Assembly: GCA_030035585.1 (NCBI GenBank)
Contig: CM057465.1
Location: forward strand, 27,670,001 to 27,734,000
From: Dugong dugon
Taxonomy: Eukaryota; Chordata; Mammalia; Sirenia; Dugongidae
Direction: 5' to 3'
Length of the DNA stretch: 64,000 nt
Shown here: positions 33,101-44,576 of the stretch, one piece after another
Numbering within the stretch: position 1 is the first letter of the stretch
Layout: each line of letters opens with the position of its first letter
Program-made: the position numbers and the translations under genes
Notes under the pieces: generated by a model
What the model saw: the letters and a program-made list of their open reading frames with translations, nothing else
Told to the model about the DNA's origin: nothing
Databases searched by the model: none

Positions 33101-33569
33101 TTGCTTTTTTGGCTACTAATCTCTTTTGCTAGGGTTCTTAGATACCAAAGAGTGCATTTCATGTCAGACTCAATGTGACTTATAAGATAAGTGCATCTTG
33201 TAAAAGGGTCTCTCTGTGAAGTTGGAGCTGACCACGTTTCAAGGTTATACAGAAACTATTATTGCAGAATAATTCCAAAGGAAACTAGAAAAAAATGATT
33301 TTAAGACCACTATTCTACCTTGTTTTCTAAATTATTTTAAATTATTTGATTTACTTGATCTCATGATTTTCCGTTTTGGAAAGTAACAATCAAGAAACAT
33401 TTTAACTCTTTGATTGTTTTAGAAGTTCCTAGTAATAGCAGTATTTAAAAATGCAAATAAATCCATTTTCACCTTTTTGCTAGCTTTCATATAATCTAGA
33501 AAAGATGGCAACTATTAGGAATAAGAATTCAATACATGGCTGTGGAGTATATCTTTAATAGGGTCAACT
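30181..33569. other. Repeat-poor intronic island
   Basis: About 3.4 kb without a recognised transposable element, the longest such stretch in the distal half of the window. No exon is recognised; the 108-codon minus-strand open frame at 31187-31513 lacks motifs. A conserved non-coding block is possible. Confidence 0.45.
31141..31483. promoter_or_regulatory. Candidate intronic enhancer: E-box and TCF motif cluster
   Basis: Three copies of the palindrome GCAGCTGC (31335, 31389, 31476) lie within 150 bases, each extended by A (GCAGCTGCA). TCF-type motifs ATCAAAG (31141) and CTTTGAT (31272) are upstream. CAGCTG is the E-box preferred by ASCL/AP4/MyoD-class bHLH factors; ASCL2 acts with TCF4 in LGR5-positive intestinal stem cells. 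The motif spacing is seen; enhancer activity is inference. Confidence 0.35.
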
Positions 33570-33905
33570 TCACGTTCCTGCATATTCATTCATTCATTCA
33601 TTCACACAGTTAATTTTTATTGACTGTCTACCTTGTGCTGGTTCCTGAGGATACGGCAGTGCACAAGATGGACCCAACTCTCCTTCATAGAGGAGACAGA
33701 CATTAAGCAAATACTTATTTGAATTTAAAATTATTAAGATTGTGAAAACGTTCTGATGAAGAATGGGAATTCACTAATAGAGATCTACAGGTCTTGGTGG
33801 TCAGGGAAGACTTCCCTTAAGACGTGACATTTAACCTGAAACCTGAAGGACAAGTTGGGGTTGGTCAGTAAAAGGAGACAGAAAGCGTATTCTAGACAGA
33901 CTTTT
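33570..33905 (-). repeat. L2 3' region
   Basis: Reverse L2: (cattc)n-type start, 'taatttttattgactgtctaccttgtgctggttcctgaggatacggcagtgcacaagatgg', then 'ggtggtcagggaagacttcccttaagacgtgacatttaacctgaa'. Confidence 0.8.
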
Positions 33906-34424
33906 CCATTTCAGCCTGAACACTAGCTGGATTCTCCTTTGCTGTATGCTTTCCGCAGCTGAAACATACCGAGGTGATACCAAGGACCAGTAAGTGACCT
34001 GTACCAGGAGAGGTCTTGTAACAGTTACACCTCAGGGGCAGGACCCTTCTCTGAGATCTGACCTAACAAAAATCTGCATGGTGCAGAGGCTCTGCAGTTA
34101 TGTTCTGACCTCATAAATGTACCTTCTGCTTTATTAGCTTATAGTTTTAGTGGGTATACCTCATTTAATTTCAGCCTTTCTGAAACATAATTATAAACTT
34201 ATTTATCTGCACTCCTAATAATAACATGAAAAGAGGAGCTGATAATTGTGTACGGTTTCCCTGAATTAGATGGGCAAGCTAAGAATTGAAGGCCAGGCAC
34301 ACAATGAGCCCCACTCTCCCACCAGAAGTAGAAGACAAAATTTTCTCTCTGTCCTCTCATTCACAGTAAACTTCCCCAATTTTTGCTCACAAGAGGATGC
34401 TGGTCTGATAGAAGAGTGCACCTT

Positions 34425-34610
34425 TATTTATTCATTCACTCACCCAACATGTACTTAGCACCTGTTATCCCAACTTACTTAGCACCTACTATCAGGCAGG
34501 TTCCAGGTAAATCCAAGACACAAAGATGAATTAAGGATATCCTGTGCTCTCCAGAGTTCACAATTTAGTTGAGGATCACAGATAAGTAAACAAAAGCAGT
34601 AGGGTATAAT
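34425..34610 (-). repeat. L2 3' region
   Basis: 'tttattcattcactcacccaacatgtacttagcacctg', an internal repeat of the tacttagcacct block, and 'gctctccagagttcacaatttagttgagg'. Confidence 0.75.
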
Positions 34611-34612
34611 AG

Positions 34613-34835
34613 TGAAGAGCTTCTCTCTGGAATAAAACGTCCTATGTTGAAATCCTGGCACTGCCACTTATTAGCTTTGAAAAATTATTTAACCCTTTTG
34701 TGGCTTCAGTTTCTTCCTCTGTAAAATAGTATGTACCGCATAAGGTTGTTTTTGAAGGCATTTATTTGGAAAGCACTTAGAAGAGTGCCTGGAAGTTAGT
34801 AAGTACAAGGTAAGGTTAGCTATTATTATTATTAG
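34613..34835 (+). repeat. MIR SINE
   Basis: 'gttgaaatcctggcactgccacttattagctttg', 'ttcttcctctgtaaaatagtatgtaccgcataaggttgtt', 'agagtgcctggaagttagtaagtac'. Confidence 0.85.
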
Positions 34836-34839
34836 AGGT

Positions 34840-35200
34840 AAGTATAAAGTCCTGTAGGAACATAGAGAAGGAAATCATTCACCTCCCTTGGAGCTGAAAA
34901 TACTTCACAGAGAGGGTTTTATTTGCTCTGGCTCTTAAAGGATGGGTAGGATTTCACCACATGGATGGAGTGTGTCCTTCAGAAGGCTAGAATCACACTG
35001 GCAGATACATAGGAGTGTGAGAGTAAGTGGAAGACAATTTTCAGATTTGCTGAACGTGAGACAGCAATCTCTGGAAATGACAGCTCTGAAGAGAAAAAAT
35101 ACAAAAGTTTCCAAGTGGCCACAAGAACACATGGGAAAAGGCTGAGAGTTTGGTGTGGAGAAACTGGCTAAATTTGCTAAAACAAGGTTCTGGTTATGAC
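34840..35200 (-). repeat. Probable L2 continuation
   Basis: 'acagagagggttttatttgctctggctcttaaaggatgggtaggattt' matches the style of the L2 reverse strand. The end is diffuse. Confidence 0.4.
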
Positions 35201-35366
35201 AGCTGCCTGCCAAATAAAGTCTTGGGTTATTATTCAGGATTTTCTTCAAATGACAGGGTGCTCTGCAGTAGACCAAGCCTCTGAGGACCATGATTTTAAT
35301 TCTGCCCTGCCGTTAGTTAATTATATGACTGAAGGAAAACCATTTATCCTTTTTGGTCTGCTTTGC

Positions 35367-35625
35367 TGTTGTTGTTGTTCTTTGCCATCACGTTGGCTCC
35401 AACTCATAGCAACGTTATACATAACAGAACAAAACATTGCCCAGTCTTGCAGCATCCTCATAATCACTGGTATGTTTGAGCCCATTTTTATAGCCACTGC
35501 ATCAATCCATCTCATTGAGTGCCTTCCTCTTTTTCAGTGACCCTCTGCTTTACCAAGCATGATGTCCTTCTCCAGTGATTGGTTCTCCCTGATAACATGT
35601 CCAAAGATCAAAGCATCTGCTAAAT
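35367..35625 (-). mobile_element. RTE LINE 3' fragment
   Basis: Reverse RTE: 'gttgttgttgttctttgccatcacgttggctccaactcatagcaacgtta', 'catcaatccatctcattgagtgccttcctctttttcagtgaccctctgctttaccaagcatgatgtccttctccagtgattgg'. About 260 bases of the 3' end. Confidence 0.9.
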
Positions 35626-36325
35626 GGGAGGTTTCCTCTAGTGCCTGTTTCAGCGCTAACATTGTCCTGTGTGTTGAACTTTATATACAGCAAGGAATGC
35701 TCAGATTGTGAATTAATGCCACCAACCATGTTCAGTGCACAGCTATTGGATATCCATGAGCTAGAGGAAAAGTAGAGGTGGAATCAGATGGGGGTGGGGG
35801 ATTTCCTCCATAACCTGTTCCTTTTCTCAGGAATCATCCAGCTCCAAGTCTTCCTCCTCCCTTACATATTGGCTTCCATTCCTTCCTGTCTTATACTCCA
35901 CTTCCATTTCCAATTTTAATAGGGTTAATTTTCTTCCTTCTCCACAAATAATAAGTGAATGAATGAGTGGATTTTGGATGGCATTCTGAACTCTGCTGTA
36001 TCTTGAATCTCAATCCCACTCACTTCTGAGGGCCTTCGGTTTATTAGCTCCTCTGCTGAAAAGGATCATGACAGATCTTCCCCAGGAACTGCTCTTTATT
36101 CATTCTCACTGCCAGGCCACCTCCACTTGGGGGCCATAACCTCAGCTCTTGCATCTTTTCCAGTCATAAGCACTGCAGCTGAAATCCACAGTTGAGCTGT
36201 TCTGATGACCTCTGAGTTTCCCCCCTTCCCTCATGTCTCAGAAGGAACATATCCTACCTATTTTCCAAGGCTATTTTACCCCATCTTGGCTTTGTCATTT
36301 CATTTCTTTTTACCTCCTGGGAGTC
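35626..36325. other. Intronic sequence, partly L2-like
   Basis: A C/T-rich segment at 36000-36320 could be diverged L2 on the plus strand. I cannot assign it firmly. Confidence 0.3.
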
Positions 36326-36440
36326 ATGGCTTATTCATTCAGCAAATTTTTATTGAAAGTGCGCTATACAAGGTGCTATCGAGGATAAAAAGACAATATT
36401 AATGAATTCTCTTCTAGAAGTTTGAAATCTAGAAGATCAG
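36326..36440 (-). repeat. L2 3' fragment
   Basis: 'ttattcattcagcaaatttttattgaaagtgcgctatacaaggtgctatcgaggataaaaagac', then 'gaagtttgaaatctagaagat'. Confidence 0.7.
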
Positions 36441-36509
36441 TATTCATATAAACATTTTCTATGGGTGGAGTGAGGAATTCCTCATGTTGAAAAACAAAAT
36501 GCCTTCCCT

Positions 36510-36800
36510 CTTCTCTCTGATTTCCTCCAACTGTTTGCTCTTCCTTCTCCTTCCTCTCACTGCCAAAATTCTTGAAAGAGTAGGCTATATTCACTGCCAC
36601 CATTTCATTACCACCCACTCATTCTTTTATCCCTGTTGAAATCAGCAAGCCACCCCCACCATTCAACTGAAATCACTCTCTCTTGAGAACCACCAATGAT
36701 TTCCTATTGCCGAATCCAAATGGTCTTCTCTTAGCCATCTATCTTCCTGGACTGTTCCACAGCATTGGACTCTGTTGACCATTCCCATCTCCCACCCTAA
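36510..36800 (+). repeat. L2 LINE, RT-region fragment
   Basis: 'gagaaccaccaatgatttcctattgccgaatccaaatggtcttctcttagccatctatcttcctggactgttccacagcattggactctgttgacca' is the L2 ORF2 region around the FDxVDH motif, out of frame now. Confidence 0.75.
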
Positions 36801-36861
36801 ATTGGGTGAGTCTTCCAAGGTTCCAGTCTCAAAAGACACAGTTTTGGAATCTACCAGGCCT

Positions 36862-36960
36862 GGCTTTAGCCACAGTCTAGAGTTCAGTTTCCTTATCTGT
36901 AAAATGGGGTTAATAAAACCTGTCATCTCCATCTCCTGACACATTGTCTGGCACACACAC
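36862..36960 (+). repeat. MIR fragment
   Basis: 'agttcagtttccttatctgtaaaatggggttaataaaacctgtcat', then 'cattgtctggcacac'. Confidence 0.65.
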
Positions 36961-36964
36961 AAGG

Positions 36965-37590
36965 TCAGCCTCGCAGTTGCTTTTCTCACCTCCTTTTCAT
37001 CTCACACGTACACCACTGCCAATTTAATCTTCCTAAACTCGATGACGATCATGTCACTTCCCTGCTCAAAAAATCTGCAGCAACACCCAGGGGCTGAAAA
37101 ACTCCGAATCCATAGCCATGCATGCGAGGCCTTCAGAGGCAGCTGAAGTGATACACAGCTGTGTTCCAAGAGGAACACAAATTGTGCAGGGCTGAGAATC
37201 TGGAGACGGTGCTCTGGTGTCAGCATGGCCTCCAACTGGCTGTCATTTAATATCTGTTAATCTCCGTAATCTCTAGTGTCTTCATTAGCAGATTGAAAAA
37301 TTAGATTATGTACTAGGCTAAACCTAAGCTCCTTTTAGCTTTAAAATTCTATAATTTTACCTTTCTGGCCTTATTTTCCACTTTCCCTTCAAGTTTCCTA
37401 TTCTTTGGGCAAATTGGACTGGACCCCATTTCCCTAATATTCTGTTTGCTTTCCTCCCTCTGTGCCTCTGCTCTTACCATTCTCTGTGGCTGGACTGGCT
37501 CCTTTCTCATCTCCATGTGTAAAAATCCTTTCTTCAGGCTCTTCTCAAATGCCATCTCCTCATCCCTGGCCAGGAGTAATTGTCCTACCC
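36965..37590 (+). repeat. L2 LINE fragment, split by a solo LTR
   Basis: 'caatttaatcttcctaaactcgatgacgatcatgtcacttccctgctcaaaaa' and 'ttcttcaggctcttctcaaatgccatctcctc' follow L2. The sequence between 37100 and 37380 is less clear. Confidence 0.55.
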
Positions 37591-38099
37591 TGTCTCAGTC
37601 ATCTAGTACTGCTATAACAGAAATACCACAAGTGGATGGTTTTAACGAAGGGAAGTTTATTTCCTCACAGTTAAAGTAGGCTGAAAGTCCAAATTCAGGG
37701 TGTCAGCTCCAGGGGAAGGCTTTTTCTCTCTGTCAGCCTTCTTCTCTTCAGTGTTCTCCTGGACTAGGAGGTTCTTTGCACAGGGACCCCAGTCCAAAGG
37801 AAGCGCCCTGCTCCCGGCGCTGCTTTCTTGATGGTATGAGGTCCCCCACTCTCTGCTTGCTCCCCTTTCCTTTTATCTCTTGAGAGATAAAAGGTGGTAC
37901 AGGCCACACCCCAGGGAAACTCCCTTTACATTTAGATCAGGGATGTGACCTGGGTAAAGGTGGTGTCACAATCCCGCCCTAATCCTCTTTAACATAAAAC
38001 TACAATCACAAAATGGAGGCCAACCATACAATTTTGGGAATCCTGGCCCAGCCAAATTGATACACACGTTTTTTGGGGGACATAATTCAAACCATGACA
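37591..38099 (-). mobile_element. Solo LTR, MaLR-like (copy 3), perfect TSD
   Basis: On the minus strand begins TGTCATGG and ends AAGACA-like (tgtctcag on plus). Flanked by taccc at 37586-37590 and 38100-38104, a perfect 5-base TSD. Nearly collinear with the 26255 copy. Probably the youngest of the three by TSD identity. Confidence 0.9.
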
Positions 38100-38104
38100 T
38101 ACCC

Positions 38105-38340
38105 TGTGGATAACAATTCTCCTCTTTAATGGTGCATTTGTGTTAGACAAGTCTCATTTGCAATTTTCTCTTCACTCTTTTTCCTACCTCTAAACCCCAC
38201 TGGTTTAACTTCTGCACTTTGGCCATTTTGTCTTCCTCTTGCCGGCTTTGACTGTGCCACCACTTACTTAAAGGTCCACCGTGCCTTAACACTCTCCAGG
38301 GCCTCAAATCCATCATCTTTACCCAATATTTCAAAACACT
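38105..38340 (+). repeat. L2-like fragment after the LTR
   Basis: Continues C/T-rich L2-style sequence interrupted by the LTR. The assignment rests on context. Confidence 0.35.
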
Positions 38341-38440
38341 TCAGTAAAACGTCCCATATAACTTCACTTCTCCATATGTCAGCCACTCTTCAGGGCAAAC
38401 TTAAGCCAGTATAGCTCAGGTTGTATGTAGAGGCAAATGG

Positions 38441-38613
38441 GCTATGTTGTTGTTGTTGTTGTCATGTGCCTTCGAGTCGATTCCAACTCAAAGAGACCCT
38501 ATAGGACAGGGTAGAACCGTCTCATAGGGTTTCCAGGGAGCGGCTGGTGGATTCAAACTGCCAGCCTTTTGGTTAGCAGCCTGAACTGTTAACCACTTTG
38601 CCACCAGGGCTCC
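38441..38613 (-). mobile_element. AfroSINE-type SINE
   Basis: Reverse: (gtt)n start, 'ttcgagtcgattccaactcaaagagaccctataggacagggtagaaccgtctcatagggtttcc', 'gcggctggtggattcaaactgccagccttttggttagcagcc', 'gccaccagggctcc'. Little diverged. Confidence 0.94.
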
Positions 38614-38798
38614 AGTGGGCTTGAATTCTAAATAACACTAATTGTGTCGTTGACCAGATTAATGATTTACCAGTTAGTATAAAATCAACAAATGAGCAAA
38701 ATTTCACTTAAAAAGATTTCAACCATGATTGTGTTTTATTAAAAATATATTTGAATTATTATGGTACTAGTATGCTTAATTTCATTCGGCCGTTTAAC

Positions 38799-38998
38799 AA
38801 TACCCACTGCTGTTGAGTCGATTCTGATTCATAGCAACACTATAGGACAGAATAGAACCACCTCATAGGGTTTCAAGGCTGTAATCTTTAAGGAAGCAGA
38901 CTGCCGTATCTTTCTCACTCGGAGCAGCTGGTGGATTGGAACTGCCTACCTTTTGGTTAGCAGTCAAGCACTTAACCACTGCACCACCAAAACTCCTT
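38799..38998 (-). mobile_element. AfroSINE-type SINE
   Basis: Reverse: 'actgctgttgagtcgattctgattcatagcaacactataggacagaatag' to 'caagcacttaaccactgcaccaccaaaactcc'. Confidence 0.93.
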
Positions 38999-39032
38999 AT
39001 TTTGCCATTATGTATATGTAATATTCATTCAA

Positions 39033-39065
39033 TGTGTGTGTCTGTGTGTGTGTGCGTGTGTGTGA
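39033..39065 (+). repeat. (TG)n microsatellite
   Basis: Alternating tg/gc repeats with a C interruption. Confidence 0.9.
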
Positions 39066-39399
39066 AGTGACAATCTGAAAATTCTTGATCCTGTTTGACT
39101 TTTAAAACAAAAAGTGTTTGGAGGCCTTTGTGAACATAAGCAAAAATAAAACATTGTCTTGGTAGTTAGCTGATGGCCTTTTGATTTGTCAGTTTTTGGC
39201 CAAAGAGATGTAGATGGCTTTGCCAAAATGTATTATTATATGGTGGACTTAAATGCTCATCTAAAATAAATTCTTTGATTAATTATTTTGTATCAAAATA
39301 CCATTTATTTTCCTTCAAGACACTTAACTGTAATTAATTATTTGTATTATGATCGGTTGGTTTCATGTCTGTTTTCTTGACAAATGTCTCCATGTAAGA

Positions 39400-39500
39400 C
39401 TCCAGAAAGAGAAGAACTCTACATGTCTTATGCACTGTTGAATCCCTTGGGCCCAGTGCCTGCCACATAGTAAGTGCCAAGTAAATACTTGTTAAGTGAA
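39400..39500 (+). repeat. L2 3' end fragment
   Basis: 'gggcccagtgcctgccacatagtaagtgccaagtaaatacttgttaagtgaa' is the L2 terminal block. Confidence 0.75.
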
Positions 39501-40065
39501 AGAAGAAAGAAGGGAAGGGGGATCTATTTACCCATACATATTTATCACAGAACCAGGAGCAGTTGTAGGGACAGAATAAATCTTTGAACAATGTGTGATG
39601 ACTAAGTGACTAAAATGACCAAGACAACCTTGACCCACCAAAGCTTACAATTCAGCTGGGAAGATCTGACATATTCTGAAGTATGTACCATGCAGTATAC
39701 TTAATGTTTTAGGAGGATGATAACTGTCCAGAGAGGTTAACATAAATAGAGGAGAGATAGGTCTCAAACTGACCAAGAAGATGGATTGAAAAAGACATAA
39801 AAATGAACTGAGTTAAGGAAACCAGAATTTTATCACATAATCTACAATAACAGCCCTAGAGAACGCAGAGGAAAATAGCCTCATATCTGTTAAAATGATT
39901 TTAAGGCTAGGGGTTGGGAGGATATGAATGTTGTTTGAATAAGTGCATTCAGTGTCATAAATGTATTGACTTATTTTAGTAGTAATATTTAATTTGAAAT
40001 GTTTTTGAACATTAAAGGTTGGCATGAGATTTTTATGTTCAAAGAATGGGGACAATAGACTAGAA
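39501..40065. other. Intronic sequence, nothing recognised
   Basis: No repeat or exon found. Confidence 0.4.
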
Positions 40066-40560
40066 GAGAAAAGGTTTTCTGGGAAGCCGACTGTGAGATG
40101 GAGATTTGAGTACAGAAAGTTTACTCGGGATCAAACCTAGAAGGTGAGGAGGCAGTGAAGGGGGCATGATTGGGCAGAGGGAGAAGTTGGACTGAGATGC
40201 AGTTGCTACAAAGTCCTCAGCCAATGCCACAGGGATCTCTGCCATTGGGATGGTCCTTCAAAAGTGTCCCTAATTGGGGCAAGGAGACAGGGCCTTCATA
40301 ACCCCTACACTAACTATCTGGTTATTGGATGAAGGTTATCCCCTCATGCACCAAAGAATGTTATCTTGGACAAGGAGGCTCTCCTCAGTTGCTAGTGAGG
40401 AACTCAACTGGAGCTCTCAGCTGTCAACTCTCTCAACACCTCAAGAATGCAATATTCAGTATTGAAGAGGGCAACTGGATGGCATACCAGGCATACCATA
40501 ACACCCCTTACAATTGGTCAAAAAGGATTTAGTCTGGAAGAGGGAGGGAACAGACAAGCC
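40066..40560 (-). mobile_element. Probable old LTR (ERVL-like), minus strand
   Basis: The reverse complement near 40066-40130 reads like the 3' end of an ERVL-class LTR ('gagtaaactttctgtactcaaatct', diverged polyadenylation zone, then 'cagtcggcttccca'). The rest has no firm match. No internal sequence is seen. Boundaries approximate. Confidence 0.4.
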
Positions 40561-42276
40561 TGCTGTGTTTCTTAGGAAAATAATCAGAGTTCACTTACCA
40601 CAGTGAGGCAGTGCTATTCTGCAAATGGCCAACCCTCAGAAAGATCCTAAAATTGTTTCAGACTTTAAGCCTCTTCCTCCATTTTTTTCTCTTCTGTTTC
40701 ATAGGCTGCTTTAACATTCTAGCCAGTTCCTTTCCTGTCTTTATTATATGTATATGTTTGTGTATTTCTGCTATACCAAAAAATGTTTATACTCCTTAGC
40801 TTTCCTACCCCTTCTCCTAGGATTCCTCAGGGACTTATAGTACTGCCTCAGAATACTGCCATACTAGCTCAACTCCATCTCCCAACCAGTTGCATAAACT
40901 TTCTCTCTTCCTACATTTATATTCTCATGGCCTATCGAAGTCTCCTGCCATTTAACACCTGGCAAAAGTATGCATCTTGATTCCTCTGTTAGAAACTTAC
41001 CTCAGAACTCTATTTTCAGTAACATAAACTGATTAACTGGAAATGAAGAAAACAAACTATCCCTGGTAATCCATAGCACAGAAGTTATCAAATGGCCACT
41101 TCCTAACCATGCAGAAAAATCTGCTTGAAAATAATTATTGAAACAACAGCAGCAAAGATGTTTTGTTGGTCTTCAACTCTGAACTCTTAAAAGGCAACAA
41201 TTGCACCTGCTCTGTGCGTCTTTCCATTGCACAATGTCTAGCACACTATTAGAACTCAATAGAATGAGATAATTTTTTATCCAGCACTGCACCTGGGGAG
41301 ACTGGCAGGCTGCCACCAACTCGCAGACTTGAGTGATTCCTGTCCCTTTATATAGAAGTAGAAAGTCATGAATTACAGCATCTAGTCAGACTGCTATGAG
41401 GATTATCCATCCATTGAATAGAACAGTTTTTTATTTTTTTTTAATAAGGATAAAATATACTGGCATAATCTTTCTTTATGAATCAGGAGGAGAATTGAAG
41501 GAGCAAGGAGGATTATGAAATTACGTTACTTCTGTATCATCAACCTTGAAAGGGCTTAAAATTCCTTCATTTCATTTTAGCGAAGTTTTTTGTTTTTTTA
41601 ACTAAATAGAGTTCAAAAAATTTTCAGGTTTTGCTCTCAGTTAACTTGTAGTAATTCAGACTTCTTGCTTTGGTGAAATATTAGATGGTATGGAATTGAA
41701 GTTATAATGCAGAGAAAATTTATTTTGTGTGAACAACTTTAAATTGAATGGGAAGATGATGGAGTAATGGAAAGTAAATGTAACAGATGAAATATAAAAT
41801 CTTCCATTTATTTTGGGAGAAAAAATGATTACAAAATTTTCTGCATTTATGATTCTTCATGATCATACTATTTTGCAGTTGAGTTTCTTGCAAAAAAAAA
41901 AAATGGATTCTATATGTGATTCATAATTTCCTCTGTCTTCCCTGGCCTTTCAGGAACAGAATCTAAGAATGATCTGGCAAATCATAAGGATTTTGAAAAC
42001 TAAAAGGCATTCTTTGGTATCTGAGGTCTGGTTGCCATTTTCTGGTTTTCCAAATTTAAGGAAATGGAGGAGATAGGAACATAGCTGTGGCTCTTTGGGG
42101 AGTTATTTATTTAGCGAAACTGGTAACATGACCTCCCTGGAAATGAGAATGCAACTGATTTTAAAGCTGCAGTGAATTTTGAGTGATAATGAGAGTTACC
42201 AAGGTAGTTATTTGAGGTGGGTCTGAATGTTTAGAGGGTGAGAAAGACAAAAAACGAAAACAATGTGGACCAGGCT
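40561..42276. other. Intronic sequence, mostly unassigned
   Basis: A possible L2 3' fragment lies near 41165-41270 ('cacaatgtctagcacactattagaactcaatag'). No exon or young repeat found otherwise. Confidence 0.35.
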
Positions 42277-42505
42277 TTTTTTTTTTTTTTTTTAAGAAAA
42301 ATAGCCACCATTTATGATGTGCCAGACTTTCCAAATGTTGTCTTATTTACTCCTGACATCAAACCAGTGAGGTTTATTGCTTCCATTTCATAAATAATCT
42401 GAGATGTTAAGAAATTTTCCAAGGTCACAAACCTAATACGTAGTGGAGAAAGGAGACTTGAAAAGAGGTCGTCAGATTCCAAAGCCTACGCTTTCAGTAG
42501 GACTC
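42277..42505 (-). repeat. Poly(T) followed by MIR
   Basis: After an 18-T run (42277-42294) comes reverse MIR: 'tttatgatgtgccagactttcc', 'gaggtttattgcttccatttcataaataatctgagatg', 'ccaaggtcacaaacctaatacgtagtgg'. Confidence 0.7.
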
Positions 42506-44397
42506 CAGGAAGAATTTCCAAACGTGAACTTTGCCTTAATACCAGCTGTGATGACCATCTTAACTTGCTCTCAGAAGGTTGAAGTTTTAATTAATACAAA
42601 GTTAATTTAAAAGGTGTGAGGGTAGTTATACATTTGGGAGAGAATTTTTCAAGATTTCACTGGTATAGAAGTACCCGTGGGGTGAATTTGGCCTGAAGAA
42701 TGGGAGCTTATTAAATGCTAGACAGCTCAGTACTAAAGATATTGGACACTCTTCGTATGTTGTCTTTTTTTTAAGAGTATATTTCTCTTTGTTCAATGTT
42801 AGGAAAGTATCCAACAATACATGGGGTCTAGTAAAAAACTTTCATACAAAATATCTCAAAGACCCATACATTGTCAATTTTAGTATCTCCATCAAGAAAG
42901 GCTGGTTGTCATTTCAACTGTGTCTCTGATTATCATAATCTTTCTTGGGGTAATAAAAAGTTTTGGTTTTGTTATGTGAGTTAATAGTGGTATTTGCTAA
43001 GAAGACTGTTATCTGCATGTGACTTTAGTGATAACGTTAAAAAACATCTTGGAATGATGGTAGAGATCAAAGCTGACATTTTCAGTGGAACTGAAAGACG
43101 AGAACAATCGATGCCAATTTGTCAGGTTGTATGAAAATTACATGGGCATTTTAGTTACCATAATTCCTAATATTGTGCCTAGAAACTAGTTGTTCTGTTC
43201 ATGTGATTTCCGGTAATATTCTAAGTTCTAGAGATGAACCTCAGGTGAAATTGCTAAATGGGTGTACTTTAACCCCATGAAAATTCAAAAACATATTTTA
43301 TAGTTTAAACTTGTATGACACTGTTACAGCCAAAGATTTCCCAGAGCCTTATCTACCTTTTATTACTAATTCTCACAACATTTCTATAAAGTTGAGGTAA
43401 GTGCTTTTAAAAATATTATATAGACCAAGGAACATTATGAATCAATATTAATGTGTGATATGTGGACTGATTTTCACTAAACATTGTAAAAATTAAAAAT
43501 GGCAATTGGATGATATTTTAGCCTTCATGTACTTAAATTTGTTTGTTTCTTTTTTTTTTTTTTTGATTGCCAGATCATTTATTTTTAAGTGGTAAATTGG
43601 TCTGCAAGATAGTACCCAAGGCAAGCAGGCACATGTCATTTGTGCAAGATTATTGGTAAACTTGGAAAAACAAAATAAAATATTGTCTGTTTAAATAGTA
43701 ACACTTGTAAAGTTGTCAGTCTAAGGCTCTTATTTGAACTGATTACACTTGATAAAAAACAACAAGCTGCGACAAATAGAAGAGCAAGTTCCCAGTAATA
43801 CACTAAAGAATGTCTCTGCTCAAAGCTTTGTGGCAAAAATGTCTAGTTTGGGGCACCGTTGCAGAGTTGAAATAACAGCCTATGAATACTCTGGAGAAAT
43901 GACTATGTACCCAAGGTGAATGCTAAAGCCTTCCCTCTTGAATGAGCCTTTTAATCAAGGCATTATCTAGGCTCTGAAAAAGTCTTCAGTGGTCCTACCT
44001 AAAGATTAGTGGGAAAAACTGAAAACTCTGATTTAGCCTATTTGCGGAAACAATTTTAAAGGTTTATTGATGGTTGACAAATGCCACTTAAGCTTTCAAA
44101 GCCAGCCATATGCTTTTGAAAAGGATTTAAAGGAAATCCTCCCACTAGAGAAGACAACTTTGGAGGATCTCTGTGGTAGTGTCTGGTTGTCAGGTGTGTG
44201 GACATGTTGTTGAGTTTTCTCTTTCCTGCCTTCTTTTTTCTTCCCCCCACATCTCTGCTAAATTCTCAAAATGTGTGTGGCTCAGGAAAAGAGGATGGTA
44301 AGGCTTCCTCTAATATATGTTCAGAAAGTACCGATATACTTCTGTCACTGAGAATTAAATAAAACTCTTGCCAAAGAATTGTGCAAATAGAGAGTAC
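42506..44397. other. Intronic sequence, nothing recognised
   Basis: Repeat-poor, AT-rich, with a T run at 43550-43564. No exon recognised. Confidence 0.4.
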
Positions 44398-44411
44398 CTT
44401 TCTCTAATATA

Positions 44412-44562
44412 CCCATTGCTGTCGAGTTGATTCCAACTCATAGCGACCCTATAGGACAGAGTAGAACTGTCCCATAGAGTTTCCAAGGAGCACCTGGTGG
44501 ATTTGAACTGCCGACCTTTTGGTTAGCAGCCGTAGCACTTAACCACTACACCACCAGGGTTT
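44412..44562 (-). mobile_element. AfroSINE-type SINE with perfect 14-base TSD
   Basis: Reverse: 'cccattgctgtcgagttgattccaactcatagcgaccctataggacagagtagaactgtcccatag' to 'gtagcacttaaccactacaccaccagg'. TSD ctttctctaatata at 44398-44411 and 44563-44576. A relatively recent insertion. Confidence 0.96.
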
Positions 44563-44576
44563 CTTTCTCTAATATA

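Noticed and set aside
38441-38998. Repeated similar units that could suggest a CRISPR-like or tandem array
   Set aside because: The two units are independent SINE copies with different flanks and about 185 bases between them; there are no regularly spaced short repeats.
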